From IMG/VR virus record IMGVR_UViG_3300017917_001274, positions 1 through 64,000 of that record: a stretch of 64,000 nt of DNA, one strand, 5' to 3'. Numbering within the stretch: position 1 is the first letter of the stretch; every line of letters begins with the position of its first letter. This DNA comes from a virus. The notes under the pieces are model-generated. The model did not search any database and was not told where the DNA came from. It saw only the letters and a list, made by a program, of their open reading frames with translations. Of the stretch, positions 46,064-53,691 are shown piece by piece. The translations under genes were made by a program, and so were the position numbers.

Positions 46064-46308
46064 TCTACGAAACTCGTACACGCAGTCTTGTCAAAACAGT
46101 CATATATCGCATATGGGTCTTGATCACCACGTACTGTATGTTATTGATCACTGGACAGAGTCTTAGTCAAGCTCTTGTGCCCACTATAATCATAAACTGT
46201 ATATGGATGACTTCATTCTACTTGTACGATCGCTTATGGGCTCGTATCACATGGGGTAGAGTCAGTACTAACCATACTAAGGAAAGTCATAGTACTAAAA
46301 AGCCATAA
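46060..46308 (+). CDS. DUF2061-like membrane protein (82 aa)
   Basis: 82 aa: RTRSLVKTVIYRIWVLITTY then LVPTIIINCIWMTSFYLYDRLWARITWGR, which matches the DUF2061 pattern (S-x-V-K-T-x-x-x-R, YxYDRLW). Two helices, unknown role. ATGA-type overlap with 45866-46063; a bacterial pair captured together is possible. Confidence 0.68.
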   Translation: MIYETRTRSLVKTVIYRIWVLITTYCMLLITGQSLSQALVPTIIINCIWMTSFYLYDRLWARITWGRVSTNHTKESHSTKKP

Positions 46309-46348
46309 ATCGTCATATAATCAGTGTAAGTACACCGTAAATAATTAT

Positions 46349-46417
46349 ATGAATACAGCAGAGTTTTTTGCAGGCGTGCTCATGATTGCATTGGGATTGA
46401 TACATGTATTCATGTGA
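46349..46417 (+). CDS. Tiny hydrophobic peptide (22 aa)
   Basis: 22 aa: MNTAEFFAGVLMIALGLIHV, one membrane helix. GTAAATAATTAT precedes the ATG. Supported only by composition. Confidence 0.3.
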   Translation: MNTAEFFAGVLMIALGLIHVFM

Positions 46418-46420
46418 TCA

Positions 46421-46669
46421 GTGCTGATAGTTTACCTCGAGCCTCTGCAACTACCACAACAACAGTTGTTGACCCATTGGTCACACTCTGTACACTATTG
46501 GCCCAGATCGTGGTCACATACTGATGCTTACAATGCAGCCATACCCATAGATTGGTGGTTGCTGTTCAAGAACGCACAGTTGGCTGATCTATGGTTATTA
46601 AAGTATCCAGAACAATCACGTATCATAAGAACACTGTTTGACACAGATGATCCGCAGATAGAACGATAA
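46421..46669 (+). CDS. Small Trp/Leu-rich protein (82 aa)
   Basis: 82 aa: MLIVYLEPLQLPQQQLLTHW, then a Trp-rich centre and acidic end. GTG at 46424-46426 is a possible start; no clear ribosome-binding site. Unknown. Confidence 0.45.
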   Translation: MLIVYLEPLQLPQQQLLTHWSHSVHYWPRSWSHTDAYNAAIPIDWWLLFKNAQLADLWLLKYPEQSRIIRTLFDTDDPQIER

Positions 46670-46715
46670 ACACACGGTAGATTGGAGATCGCCGGGGACA
46701 CAGAAATCGCTACCT

Positions 46716-46795
46716 TTTTTGCGCTGCTTCGCAGCTTACTTCGTAATTTTTGCGCTGACGCTTCGCGCTCTAAAATTGCGCTGCGGCTTCGCCTT
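46716..46795 (+). repeat. Three REP-like hairpin repeats
   Basis: Three consecutive units of about 27 nt with the core TTTGCGCTG-n-CTTCGC, each able to fold (GCTGC-TTC-GCAGC, GCG..CGC, GCGGC-TTC-GCC). A related inverted copy lies at 30541-30590 and TTTTTTGCGCGGC at 45595-45607. Confidence 0.6.
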
Positions 46796-46811
46796 AGTTC
46801 TTAAATACACC

Positions 46812-47417
46812 ATGAGCAAGATCACACCCTTATTCAGTATGCCCATGTACACTGAGATCCTGGATTTATCTCAATGTCCGGATCACTGTAGTGTAGAGTT
46901 CAATCAATTTTATGATCTCAGCCAAAGCACGGACAATCACATCTTAGACACTGAGCCGTGGCAGCCTTTGCGAACACAGATAGATCAGTGTTTGAGGGAA
47001 CTGTTCCACAGCTATCTGAGTGCTGTTGAGGGAGTGGAATTGATCATAACACAGAGCTGGATCAATCGCTATGAGCAGGGGCAGAGCCAGCCCAGACACT
47101 TTCACTCAAACAGTGTGTTTTCTGGTGTGATCATGCTGTGTGATCATCCTTCAGATCTTGAGTTTTATTCTCCACATCGCAGCAATCATCGCTGGGACAT
47201 ACGAGAACTAAACATTTGGAACAGCCACAGTTGGCGCATGCCCTGTGAACGAGGACTGCTGATCATCACTCCTTCTGTGTTGGATCATCAGACACAGATC
47301 AATCAATCTGGGCAGGATCGTTGGAGCATGGCCTTTGACACTGAGATACAAGGTGACACACAGTGGGTACGGCAAGTTTCAGAAACACTGGGCAATCTCT
47401 CCAGATTCCGTTCGTGA
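46812..47417 (+). CDS. 2OG-Fe(II) oxygenase-like protein
   Basis: 201 aa. The block SWINRYEQGQSQPRHFHSNSVFSGVIMLCDHP (His-x-His of the metal site, then SGV) and the end RGLLIITPSVLDHQTQINQ-S-DRWSMAFD (distal His and Arg) match the 2OG-FeII_Oxy_5 group common in T4-like phages. The substrate may be a protein or nucleic acid. TTAAATACACC precedes the ATG. Confidence 0.8.
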   Translation: MSKITPLFSMPMYTEILDLSQCPDHCSVEFNQFYDLSQSTDNHILDTEPWQPLRTQIDQCLRELFHSYLSAVEGVELIITQSWINRYEQGQSQPRHFHSNSVFSGVIMLCDHPSDLEFYSPHRSNHRWDIRELNIWNSHSWRMPCERGLLIITPSVLDHQTQINQSGQDRWSMAFDTEIQGDTQWVRQVSETLGNLSRFRS

Positions 47418-47443
47418 TCATAAACTGATCAGTTAAATATCTC

Positions 47444-47695
47444 ATGCTAAAAAATATCATTGATTTTGTATTCCCACCGGGTCGCACAGATTGGGAAACA
47501 TTAACAGAAGGCCTGTATGCCAACGAATACACTGATCCCCAAGTTCGTGATCAGATTGCTCAAAGTTACTCAGCTCGTTGGAGTCAGCCACTGCCCACAC
47601 CGGCCACAGCACCATGGCTGTTTGATCCGCTGACACCACCCCAGGGATGGCGCTATGATCCCTACTATGAAATTTGGATAAAATTCAAGGACTGA
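47444..47695 (+). CDS. Small phage protein (83 aa)
   Basis: 83 aa: a short N-terminal helix (MLKNIIDFVFPPGRTDWETL), then Pro/Trp-rich (PATAPWLFDPLTPPQGWRYD). No family recognised. TTAAATATC late-like box before the ATG. Confidence 0.55.
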   Translation: MLKNIIDFVFPPGRTDWETLTEGLYANEYTDPQVRDQIAQSYSARWSQPLPTPATAPWLFDPLTPPQGWRYDPYYEIWIKFKD

Positions 47696-47696
47696 T

Positions 47697-48866
47697 ATGA
47701 TCACTACTATGTTTATTATCGCTGCCATGGTCATGATACCATGGATCGTATGGCGACTGCTGCGACTGGAGTCGTGGATGCCTTTGCCTATGTTCCAGAT
47801 ATTCTGCGGCATATTGATCGGGCCGTCGGCTCTGGGAGCTTATCATCCTGAGATCTTTAGTACCCTGTTCACACCCGGTGTCAGAGCCAGTTTGGACACC
47901 ATACAGACCATGGCCATTATCATATTTGCGTTCATGGCAGGTCTTGAGTTAAAACCCCGAGAAGTGTTGGCACAGGAAGGACAGGGCATATGGCTCAAGG
48001 CCTTCCAAGTCATAGTTTTGCCCATAGGCCTGGCTGCAGCCTGTTTTGCCATATTTTTCGATTCGGGCATATGGCACGATCCTTCAGCAGGACTAATGCA
48101 GTTTGCTTGGGCCATGGGTGTGGCCACATGTATCACTGCTCTGCCCATGTTGGTTGTGGCTTCCAAGAGCATAGGCATCTACGGCACAGATCTTTATCGT
48201 AGACTGTTGGCCTTGGTCACATTTGATGATCTTATACTTTGGTTGACCATAGGCTTGATCATTGCCTTTGGCAAGACCATGATGTTGGCTTCTGTGTTCT
48301 TTGCAGCCACAGCTTTGGTCTATTGGTTATATCCCAGATTGATGAACTGGCTGGGCGAAAGCTCATGGCCCACACTCACTGTGGCTCTGGTCTTTACTTG
48401 GGCAGCATTCAGCCATTGGGCAGGCCTACACTGGCTATTAGGTGGTTTCCTTGCTGGCATGATCATACCACGAGAAACCACTAAATGGTTGGGCGGTATG
48501 GCTGAACATCAAATGTATTGGTTAATGCCTGTGTTCTTTATCTGGACTGGCTTGAAAGTACAGTGGACCAGCCCGTTAGAAATAATTCTTGGTGCTGCTG
48601 TGGGCATGTATATGATCGCAGTTGTGACAAAGTTTGTGGGAGTTTGGTTGGCCTATCGCAGCGAGGGTATCCGCAGGGTCATGTTCAAAACTGCTCTGCT
48701 ACAGAACAAAGGGCTGATGGAGATCTTCTTGGCCACAGTCTTGCTCAAAGCACAGATCATCACAGGCGACATGTTTGCCGCAGTGGTCATAATGAGTCTA
48801 ATTTCCACAGGTTCAGCAGTGCCCTTGGCTCGTTTAGTAGATGATAAAACTGCAAAATCTGCATAA
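47697..48866 (+). CDS. CPA2-type cation:proton antiporter
   Basis: 389 aa with about 11-12 membrane helices. Signatures: FAFMAGLELKPREVL, the transport-site aspartate pair in LLALVTFDDLILWLTIG, HWLLGGFLAGMIIP and the long C-terminal helical half. Matches Na+/H+ or K+/H+ antiporters of the KefB/NapA type without the C-terminal TrkA domain. Full-length transport core, so a functional pump is likely. Very unusual for a phage. Starts 1 nt after the previous stop. Confidence 0.9.
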   Translation: MITTMFIIAAMVMIPWIVWRLLRLESWMPLPMFQIFCGILIGPSALGAYHPEIFSTLFTPGVRASLDTIQTMAIIIFAFMAGLELKPREVLAQEGQGIWLKAFQVIVLPIGLAAACFAIFFDSGIWHDPSAGLMQFAWAMGVATCITALPMLVVASKSIGIYGTDLYRRLLALVTFDDLILWLTIGLIIAFGKTMMLASVFFAATALVYWLYPRLMNWLGESSWPTLTVALVFTWAAFSHWAGLHWLLGGFLAGMIIPRETTKWLGGMAEHQMYWLMPVFFIWTGLKVQWTSPLEIILGAAVGMYMIAVVTKFVGVWLAYRSEGIRRVMFKTALLQNKGLMEIFLATVLLKAQIITGDMFAAVVIMSLISTGSAVPLARLVDDKTAKSA

Positions 48867-48869
48867 ATA
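48862..48869 (+). promoter_or_regulatory. Late promoter-like CATAAATA
   Basis: CATAAATA at the antiporter stop codon, 5 nt before the ATG at 48875; a 7/8 match to the late consensus. Confidence 0.5.
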
Positions 48870-48874
48870 TCATT

Positions 48875-49093
48875 ATGGATAATAACATGTACTTGTTGCC
48901 CATGGCTCGTAATGTAGTCACTGGGCAAACTGTGAAAAATCAAGATCTCACTGGTGCAAGGTATACTCAACAGCAGTATGCCTTGGCCGAAGAGCAGGCT
49001 CGTGTTCTTGCTGAAAAAATGTCTACGAGAACTGGTGTGCCCTGGGTAGGATTTGTCAAACCCTACGTACCTTCAATTCGAAACGAACAGTAA
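48875..49093 (+). CDS. Small phage protein (72 aa)
   Basis: 72 aa: NMYLLPMARNVVTGQTVKNQ, then a helical part (QQYALAEEQARVLAEKMSTR) and VGFVKPYVPS. No family recognised; the ATG at 48887 is an alternative start. Confidence 0.55.
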   Translation: MDNNMYLLPMARNVVTGQTVKNQDLTGARYTQQQYALAEEQARVLAEKMSTRTGVPWVGFVKPYVPSIRNEQ

Positions 49094-49531
49094 TTATCTG
49101 TAAAGATAGTTCACTGTGTCTGAATTTTCTCTGTAGGTTTCAGCACCGTTTTTATGATGGAATCTGCGAGCCATTTCTGTTTTTGGACTCAGCGTGACAT
49201 AGACATCCACTTCTGGATGTTCTTTTTTGATCTGCGCTTGAGCCTGCTCGATTAGAGTACGACCTGCACCTGCAGCATATGACCAAATGGTATAAAACAC
49301 AGCAGTATTGGTATGCACTGCACGATCAGCCAATTCATCAACAGCAGCTGGAATATGATCCAAAAACTTCACGCAGGTCACTGCCAGAGGTTGATCATTT
49401 TCATCTTTGAGCACGAAAATCTCACTGTTTTCGTTGACTCGTTGCTCTGCAGGAATTTCTGGACGAACTGGATCGTCTTTGATTAGATTTAGTAAGTTGT
49501 CTGATAGATCGCGGATTATATGTAACATCAT
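49094..49531 (-). CDS. GNAT-like acetyltransferase (145 aa)
   Basis: 145 aa with the GNAT outline: beta strands EIFVLKDENDQPLAVTCVKF, the acetyl-CoA helix SYAAGAGRTLIEQAQAQI, and C-terminal VYVTLSPKTEMARRFHHKNG (which normally aligns the substrate). Substrate unknown. Convergent with the plus-strand genes. Confidence 0.68.
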   Translation of the reverse strand: MMLHIIRDLSDNLLNLIKDDPVRPEIPAEQRVNENSEIFVLKDENDQPLAVTCVKFLDHIPAAVDELADRAVHTNTAVFYTIWSYAAGAGRTLIEQAQAQIKKEHPEVDVYVTLSPKTEMARRFHHKNGAETYRENSDTVNYLYR

Positions 49532-49605
49532 CGTGCCCCTGTTGATGGATTATATGCGTATTTATTATTCACGGCAAAAAACCGCATTTTTGGTGCCCTG
49601 TGGCC

Positions 49606-49634
49606 TTGTCCGATTAAATATTTTACTGTATAAT
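49606..49634 (+). promoter_or_regulatory. Sigma-70-type promoter before BI-1 gene
   Basis: TTGTCC, 17 bp, TATAAT; AAGGAG site and ATG at 49667. Confidence 0.65.
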
Positions 49635-49666
49635 AAAATTATACGCAACCACAAGGAGTTCAAAAT

Positions 49667-50341
49667 ATGTTTGCTTCAACCACTGTTCGTTCTGCATCAG
49701 AAATTAATTCAGCTATGGGACGAGTCTATGGTCACATGGCACTGGCTGTGTTAGTCAGTATGTTTGCCAGTATGCTGGTGGCCAGTTCACCTGCTCTAAT
49801 GGCAGTGATGTTTGGCACCGGTTTAAAATGGGTCATAATGTTTGCACCATTGGTGGCAGTTTTAGGCATGAGTTTGGCCTTTGATAAAATGAGCAAGAGC
49901 ACACTACAGATTCTTCTGTATGCATTTGCAGTCCTAATGGGCGTGAGTTTTGCCACAATCTTTGTGGTCTATCAGATAGGCAGCATTGTGTCGGCTTTTA
50001 TGGGCGGTGCTATTTTATTTGGCACACTGAGTTTCTGGGGTTACTTTACCAAGAAAGATCTTACTTCATGGGGCACGTTCCTGTTAGTAGGTTTGATCGC
50101 TGTGGTACTGGCATCCATCGTTAATATCTTTATTGGTAGTTCAGCATTGGCCATGACTGTGAGTGCTGTGGCTATTCTTGTGTTCTTGGGTTTGACTGCC
50201 TATGACACACAGCGAATCAGAGAGTTAGTCAGCTATGAAAACGATGGTAAAGCAGAAATCATGGGCGCACTAAGCCTGTATCTAAACTTTATCAATATCT
50301 TTATCAGCTTGTTACAATTATTCGGCAATAGAAACGAATAA
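49667..50341 (+). CDS. Bax inhibitor-1/YccA family membrane protein
   Basis: 224 aa, seven membrane helices. YGHMALAVLVSMFASML, GVSFATIFVVYQIGSIV, FGTLSFWGYFTKKDLTSWGTFL, LTAYDTQRIRELVSYEN and the end YLNFINIFISLLQLFGNR are the family hallmarks. Bacterial YccA binds and restrains the FtsH protease; others conduct Ca2+. In a phage it may protect membrane proteins from FtsH. Complete. Confidence 0.92.
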   Translation: MFASTTVRSASEINSAMGRVYGHMALAVLVSMFASMLVASSPALMAVMFGTGLKWVIMFAPLVAVLGMSLAFDKMSKSTLQILLYAFAVLMGVSFATIFVVYQIGSIVSAFMGGAILFGTLSFWGYFTKKDLTSWGTFLLVGLIAVVLASIVNIFIGSSALAMTVSAVAILVFLGLTAYDTQRIRELVSYENDGKAEIMGALSLYLNFINIFISLLQLFGNRNE

Positions 50342-50928
50342 TGGTAGATACTGAATACTATCTGCGACATTGGCTCGCACCAGACTACGTTAAAGGTACT
50401 GAAAACAATTTTCATCTTGTTGATCAGTACCTTAAAACACCACCTAAAAGAATCTTAGATATTGGCTGCGGTTACGCCAATGTGTCAAGCCTGTTTCAAC
50501 AAAAGTACGGATGTGAACTGTACTTGTTAGACGGTGATTTTGCTGACAATAATCCAGAAGCCGCAAGGAAGGCCAAATACGGTCCAGTAGAAGACTTTTT
50601 GTTTTATTCTCCAGTGAGTAAGCTCAAAGAACAATGGGATCGTCAAGGTATGACTTATACTTTTGTAGATGCCAACAACATCCATATTGATCCTGATGTG
50701 AAATTCGATGTTGTCTACAGTTGGATCAGCTGCGGATTTCATTATCCAGTGGCCACATATAAAGATCTAATTCTTAGACACACCACTGAAGATTCAGTGA
50801 TCATAATGGACTTTAGAAGAAAGTTAGTTGGTCACGAACAATCGCTGGCTGGCTTTGAAGTTGTACATCGTCTTGAAGGTGATGACACTTCGAAGAAAAA
50901 CAAACTACATATCAGATTCCCACGTTAA
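50341..50928 (+). CDS. Class I SAM-dependent methyltransferase (195 aa)
   Basis: 195 aa. SAM-binding motif I RILDIGCGYANVSSLF, then LYLLDGDF, FDVVYSWISCGFHYP and SVIIMDFRRK. Small Methyltransf_11/23 type. ATG overlaps the BI-1 stop, so coupled. Target unknown. Confidence 0.82.
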   Translation: MVDTEYYLRHWLAPDYVKGTENNFHLVDQYLKTPPKRILDIGCGYANVSSLFQQKYGCELYLLDGDFADNNPEAARKAKYGPVEDFLFYSPVSKLKEQWDRQGMTYTFVDANNIHIDPDVKFDVVYSWISCGFHYPVATYKDLILRHTTEDSVIIMDFRRKLVGHEQSLAGFEVVHRLEGDDTSKKNKLHIRFPR

Positions 50929-51638
50929 TCTAATATGTTGTTCTGTTGCTCAAGGCTGAGCTGTTGATCTTCCAGTTCTCGAATTTTATCTGTGATTTGA
51001 TCAATTAAACCAAGATTGCGAAGAATCTTAAACACAAGATTTTCCACGGACCATTCACCGGCACGTTCTAATCCTGCTTTTCGCATCTTGGTAATTTTTT
51101 CTTTGACTACTCTAAGTTTGGCAAGATCTTTACTTAGTAGAGCAGTTTCTATATCATGTAGCACAGCATCTTTTTTGGCTTCGATGGCTGCATCGTCAAG
51201 TTTAGGTTTGACTTTCTTTGGAGCTACTAACCATTTGTCTTTCATCAAACTGAAAACACCTGTGCTGTGATGAGGTTCGTCTTCACCTTGCACATAACAT
51301 TCTACAGGCAGACCCTTGATAGTGATGTTATGTTGCTCACCCCAAAGAGCTTTTTTGGCATTGAATAATTCTCGTTGTTCGTCTGTGGGCGTTCCAGGAA
51401 TAATCAAATGTAGATCAAGATCGCTGTACTCTGTCCAAGTATAATTAGCGTTCGATCCTGTAATGGTGTAATCTATAACGTCAAGATCGATACCTATAAA
51501 TTCTTCAAAAGCTCGAGCAATATCTTCCAGCTTGGCTGCCACTTCTATGTCTAATTTGTCGCCGTCCCATATCTTGGGATTTAATCTACGATTAACTGTG
51601 ACTATATCTGAGCGTTCATCGATTTGACGTAATCGCAT
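50925..51638 (-). CDS. Nucleotidyltransferase-fold protein with tag-like N-terminus
   Basis: 237 aa, starting MRLRQIDERSDIVTVNRRLN. Central signature VIDYTITGSNANYTWTEYSDLDLHLI is G-S...DxD of the pol-beta/MNT superfamily, followed by ITIKGLPVECYVQ. The C-terminal 90 residues are charged and helical. Paired with the tagged protein 51640-52017. Could modify tRNA, protein or DNA ends. A second such fold beside 8720-9508. Confidence 0.75.
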   Translation of the reverse strand: MRLRQIDERSDIVTVNRRLNPKIWDGDKLDIEVAAKLEDIARAFEEFIGIDLDVIDYTITGSNANYTWTEYSDLDLHLIIPGTPTDEQRELFNAKKALWGEQHNITIKGLPVECYVQGEDEPHHSTGVFSLMKDKWLVAPKKVKPKLDDAAIEAKKDAVLHDIETALLSKDLAKLRVVKEKITKMRKAGLERAGEWSVENLVFKILRNLGLIDQITDKIRELEDQQLSLEQQNNILD

Positions 51639-51639
51639 T

Positions 51640-52017
51640 TCAAACTCCGAAACGATTTTTCTTAGGCTTGGACACTGGACTTTGATTATTAACTGTGTCT
51701 AACTCGTGGCTTTCTAAATCGCCGCGATTTAAATCTTTGTAATCAGCACCCACTGTTTTATAAGCTAATTTAAGCATTTCTGCTTCTTCTTGAGTATAAG
51801 GATGTGTGCTTTTACTTTTGCCTATCCAACTTTTAGCAGCCATATCGGGTGGAGTTTTTCCGTCGGTACCGGCCACAGCCATACCCAATCTATAGGCTAC
51901 ATAATCACTGTTCCAGCGTTCTGAATCTCCGTAGACGTGCAGACCTTTGGTACTTTGGTCTTGTCTTTTGCTGATTTTCTTCTGAGTTACTTCAGTGATA
52001 AATTCTTTTGCTCGCAT
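51640..52017 (-). CDS. Tagged virion-type protein with YGDSERWNSDYVAYRLGMAV module
   Basis: 125 aa. The N-terminus MRAKEFITEVTQKK is the best T4-like capsid-targeting sequence in the window (EFITE then V). The remaining 100 residues are one module (YGDSERWNSDYVAYRLGMAV, SWIGKSKSTHPYTQEEAEML, DYKDLNRGDLESHELD) that I recall fused to several tagged proteins of large phages. Basic C-terminal tail. Confidence 0.7.
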   Translation of the reverse strand: MRAKEFITEVTQKKISKRQDQSTKGLHVYGDSERWNSDYVAYRLGMAVAGTDGKTPPDMAAKSWIGKSKSTHPYTQEEAEMLKLAYKTVGADYKDLNRGDLESHELDTVNNQSPVSKPKKNRFGV

Positions 52018-52020
52018 CCA

Positions 52021-52272
52021 TTATTTAGCCCACATTAGGGCGTACTGAGTAGCTAATTTATCTGTGTAAATTTCAGCAACAACGTAGGTATAAGGGTCGT
52101 TGATTTTTTGTTCTACAACTAACTGACACTGAGCAGGATCCTGATTTTTAAGCCATTGTATATGATCAACACCTGCTTGGCGATGTACACTGGGCCAATC
52201 TATGTCTATATTTTCTGAAAATCCTGATTCGGGACTAAAATATTTTGCTAATTTAAAACGGTGCGTCTTCAT
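52021..52272 (-). CDS. Small phage protein (83 aa)
   Basis: 83 aa: FKLAKYFSPESGFSENIDID, then a beta-rich part and TQYALMWAK end. Overlaps the helicase 3' end by 20 bases. No family recognised. Confidence 0.55.
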   Translation of the reverse strand: MKTHRFKLAKYFSPESGFSENIDIDWPSVHRQAGVDHIQWLKNQDPAQCQLVVEQKINDPYTYVVAEIYTDKLATQYALMWAK

Positions 52273-53674
52273 CTGTGTTCATGTTGCTGAGAATTTCACG
52301 CAGTTTTGTGCTCTGCACAGTTCCACGTACCTTGCCTACGGGTTCGCCGTCTGCAGGATCTTCTCTTTGTATTTCAGTTTTACGTTTAATATTTTCGATT
52401 AGGCTGCTGGCTCCTCTGCCAACTGCGCCGTTGCCTTCCTGTTCATCTTCTGGTAGATCTGTAATTTTAAGACTTTCGAGATTAAACTCAAGATCTACCT
52501 TTTGTCCTACACCGCTTGACGAACGAGTCTTCATCAACTGAATTTGATAACGACCACGTTCACGCATAGCTCTTGAAGTAAAGATACCGAACACGTTATC
52601 AGCAGTTTGAATCTTACTAAGTCCGCCCGAAATGTGACTATGATCAAACTCTACTTCTTCTACAGCACCACGATTCAACTGTGCCGCAGTGACCAGCACA
52701 CAGTTCTTTTCTACTGCAAGATTGCGTAATTCTTCAGATACATATTTGTCTTTGATAAACAAATCTGCCGGGCTAATTTTACGGCTTACAGGCATTAATA
52801 AATCCAGATAGTCAACTAAAAGTATGTCTACTTTTCGATCTGTTTTAATTTCATATTCTTTCAAGTATGCACGTAGATCATTGGCAGTCTTACCGCTGGG
52901 CATATATTTGACTTGATATGCACCCGATTTCTTACCAATGATCTTGACCTTCATTTCAACGTCATCAAGATCTTTAAAAATTTCCTTGGTTGGAATTCCT
53001 GTAAGCATGGCATCAATACGCATTGATACAAGTTCTTCTGAAAGTTCTAATGTTAGATAAACTACATTTAAACCTTGTAATGCCCAGTTCACACCTAAGT
53101 TTGCCAAGAATAAAGATTTACCTGCACCCGAACCTCCAGCAAAAATATTCAGTTCGCCTCTGTTCATTCCACCAAATAGTTTCTTATCAAGAGTCGGCCA
53201 ACCTGTACTAATCTGACCATTCTTGTCTTTGATCTTCATTAATCGACTTCTGGGATCTTCAAAGTAATCTGTACCCATGTCTTTGGCAAGACCAATTTGT
53301 ACTGCTTCTTTGACCATGACTTCTACCGCACCATAGTCATGCTTTTCTAATAAGTCTGCTGAATTGATAATTGCACGTTCTAATGCTTTGTGACGAGTAA
53401 AGTTTTCAAACTCGTCCATAAGCCAATCCATGTGCCCTGCCTTGATATCCTCGGGACGTGCAAGATCGATTCTACACGATGCATTGACCATTTCGTAGTC
53501 TGGCAGTACAGAATATTCTTTAGCGTAAGCATTGATAAACTCTGCCGCATCTTGTAATTTTCGATCAAATAATGTGTGATCAAAAATACCTTGACAACGC
53601 ACAAACACTTCAGCGTCTGCTAACATCAATTCAAGATATAATTTTTGTACTTCGTATCCGTAATCTTTAATCAT
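52253..53674 (-). CDS. Replicative DNA helicase (DnaB/T4 gp41 type)
   Basis: 473 aa. N-terminal helical domain (primase binding), then a RecA-like domain: Walker A GGSGAGKS (180-187), VVYLTLELSEELVSMRIDA, Walker B region VDILLVDYLDLLMP, and QLNRG with RGRYQIQLMKTRSS. Unwinds the lagging-strand template as a hexamer. The primase gene lies 1.8 kb away in the same block. Confidence 0.95.
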   Translation of the reverse strand: MIKDYGYEVQKLYLELMLADAEVFVRCQGIFDHTLFDRKLQDAAEFINAYAKEYSVLPDYEMVNASCRIDLARPEDIKAGHMDWLMDEFENFTRHKALERAIINSADLLEKHDYGAVEVMVKEAVQIGLAKDMGTDYFEDPRSRLMKIKDKNGQISTGWPTLDKKLFGGMNRGELNIFAGGSGAGKSLFLANLGVNWALQGLNVVYLTLELSEELVSMRIDAMLTGIPTKEIFKDLDDVEMKVKIIGKKSGAYQVKYMPSGKTANDLRAYLKEYEIKTDRKVDILLVDYLDLLMPVSRKISPADLFIKDKYVSEELRNLAVEKNCVLVTAAQLNRGAVEEVEFDHSHISGGLSKIQTADNVFGIFTSRAMRERGRYQIQLMKTRSSSGVGQKVDLEFNLESLKITDLPEDEQEGNGAVGRGASSLIENIKRKTEIQREDPADGEPVGKVRGTVQSTKLREILSNMNTDEDAPF

Positions 53675-53691
53675 AGTTAATATTATACATT

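Noticed and set aside
48518-48844. Plus-strand ORF inside the antiporter gene
   Set aside because: Out-of-frame shadow, Cys/His/Gly-rich without any signal.
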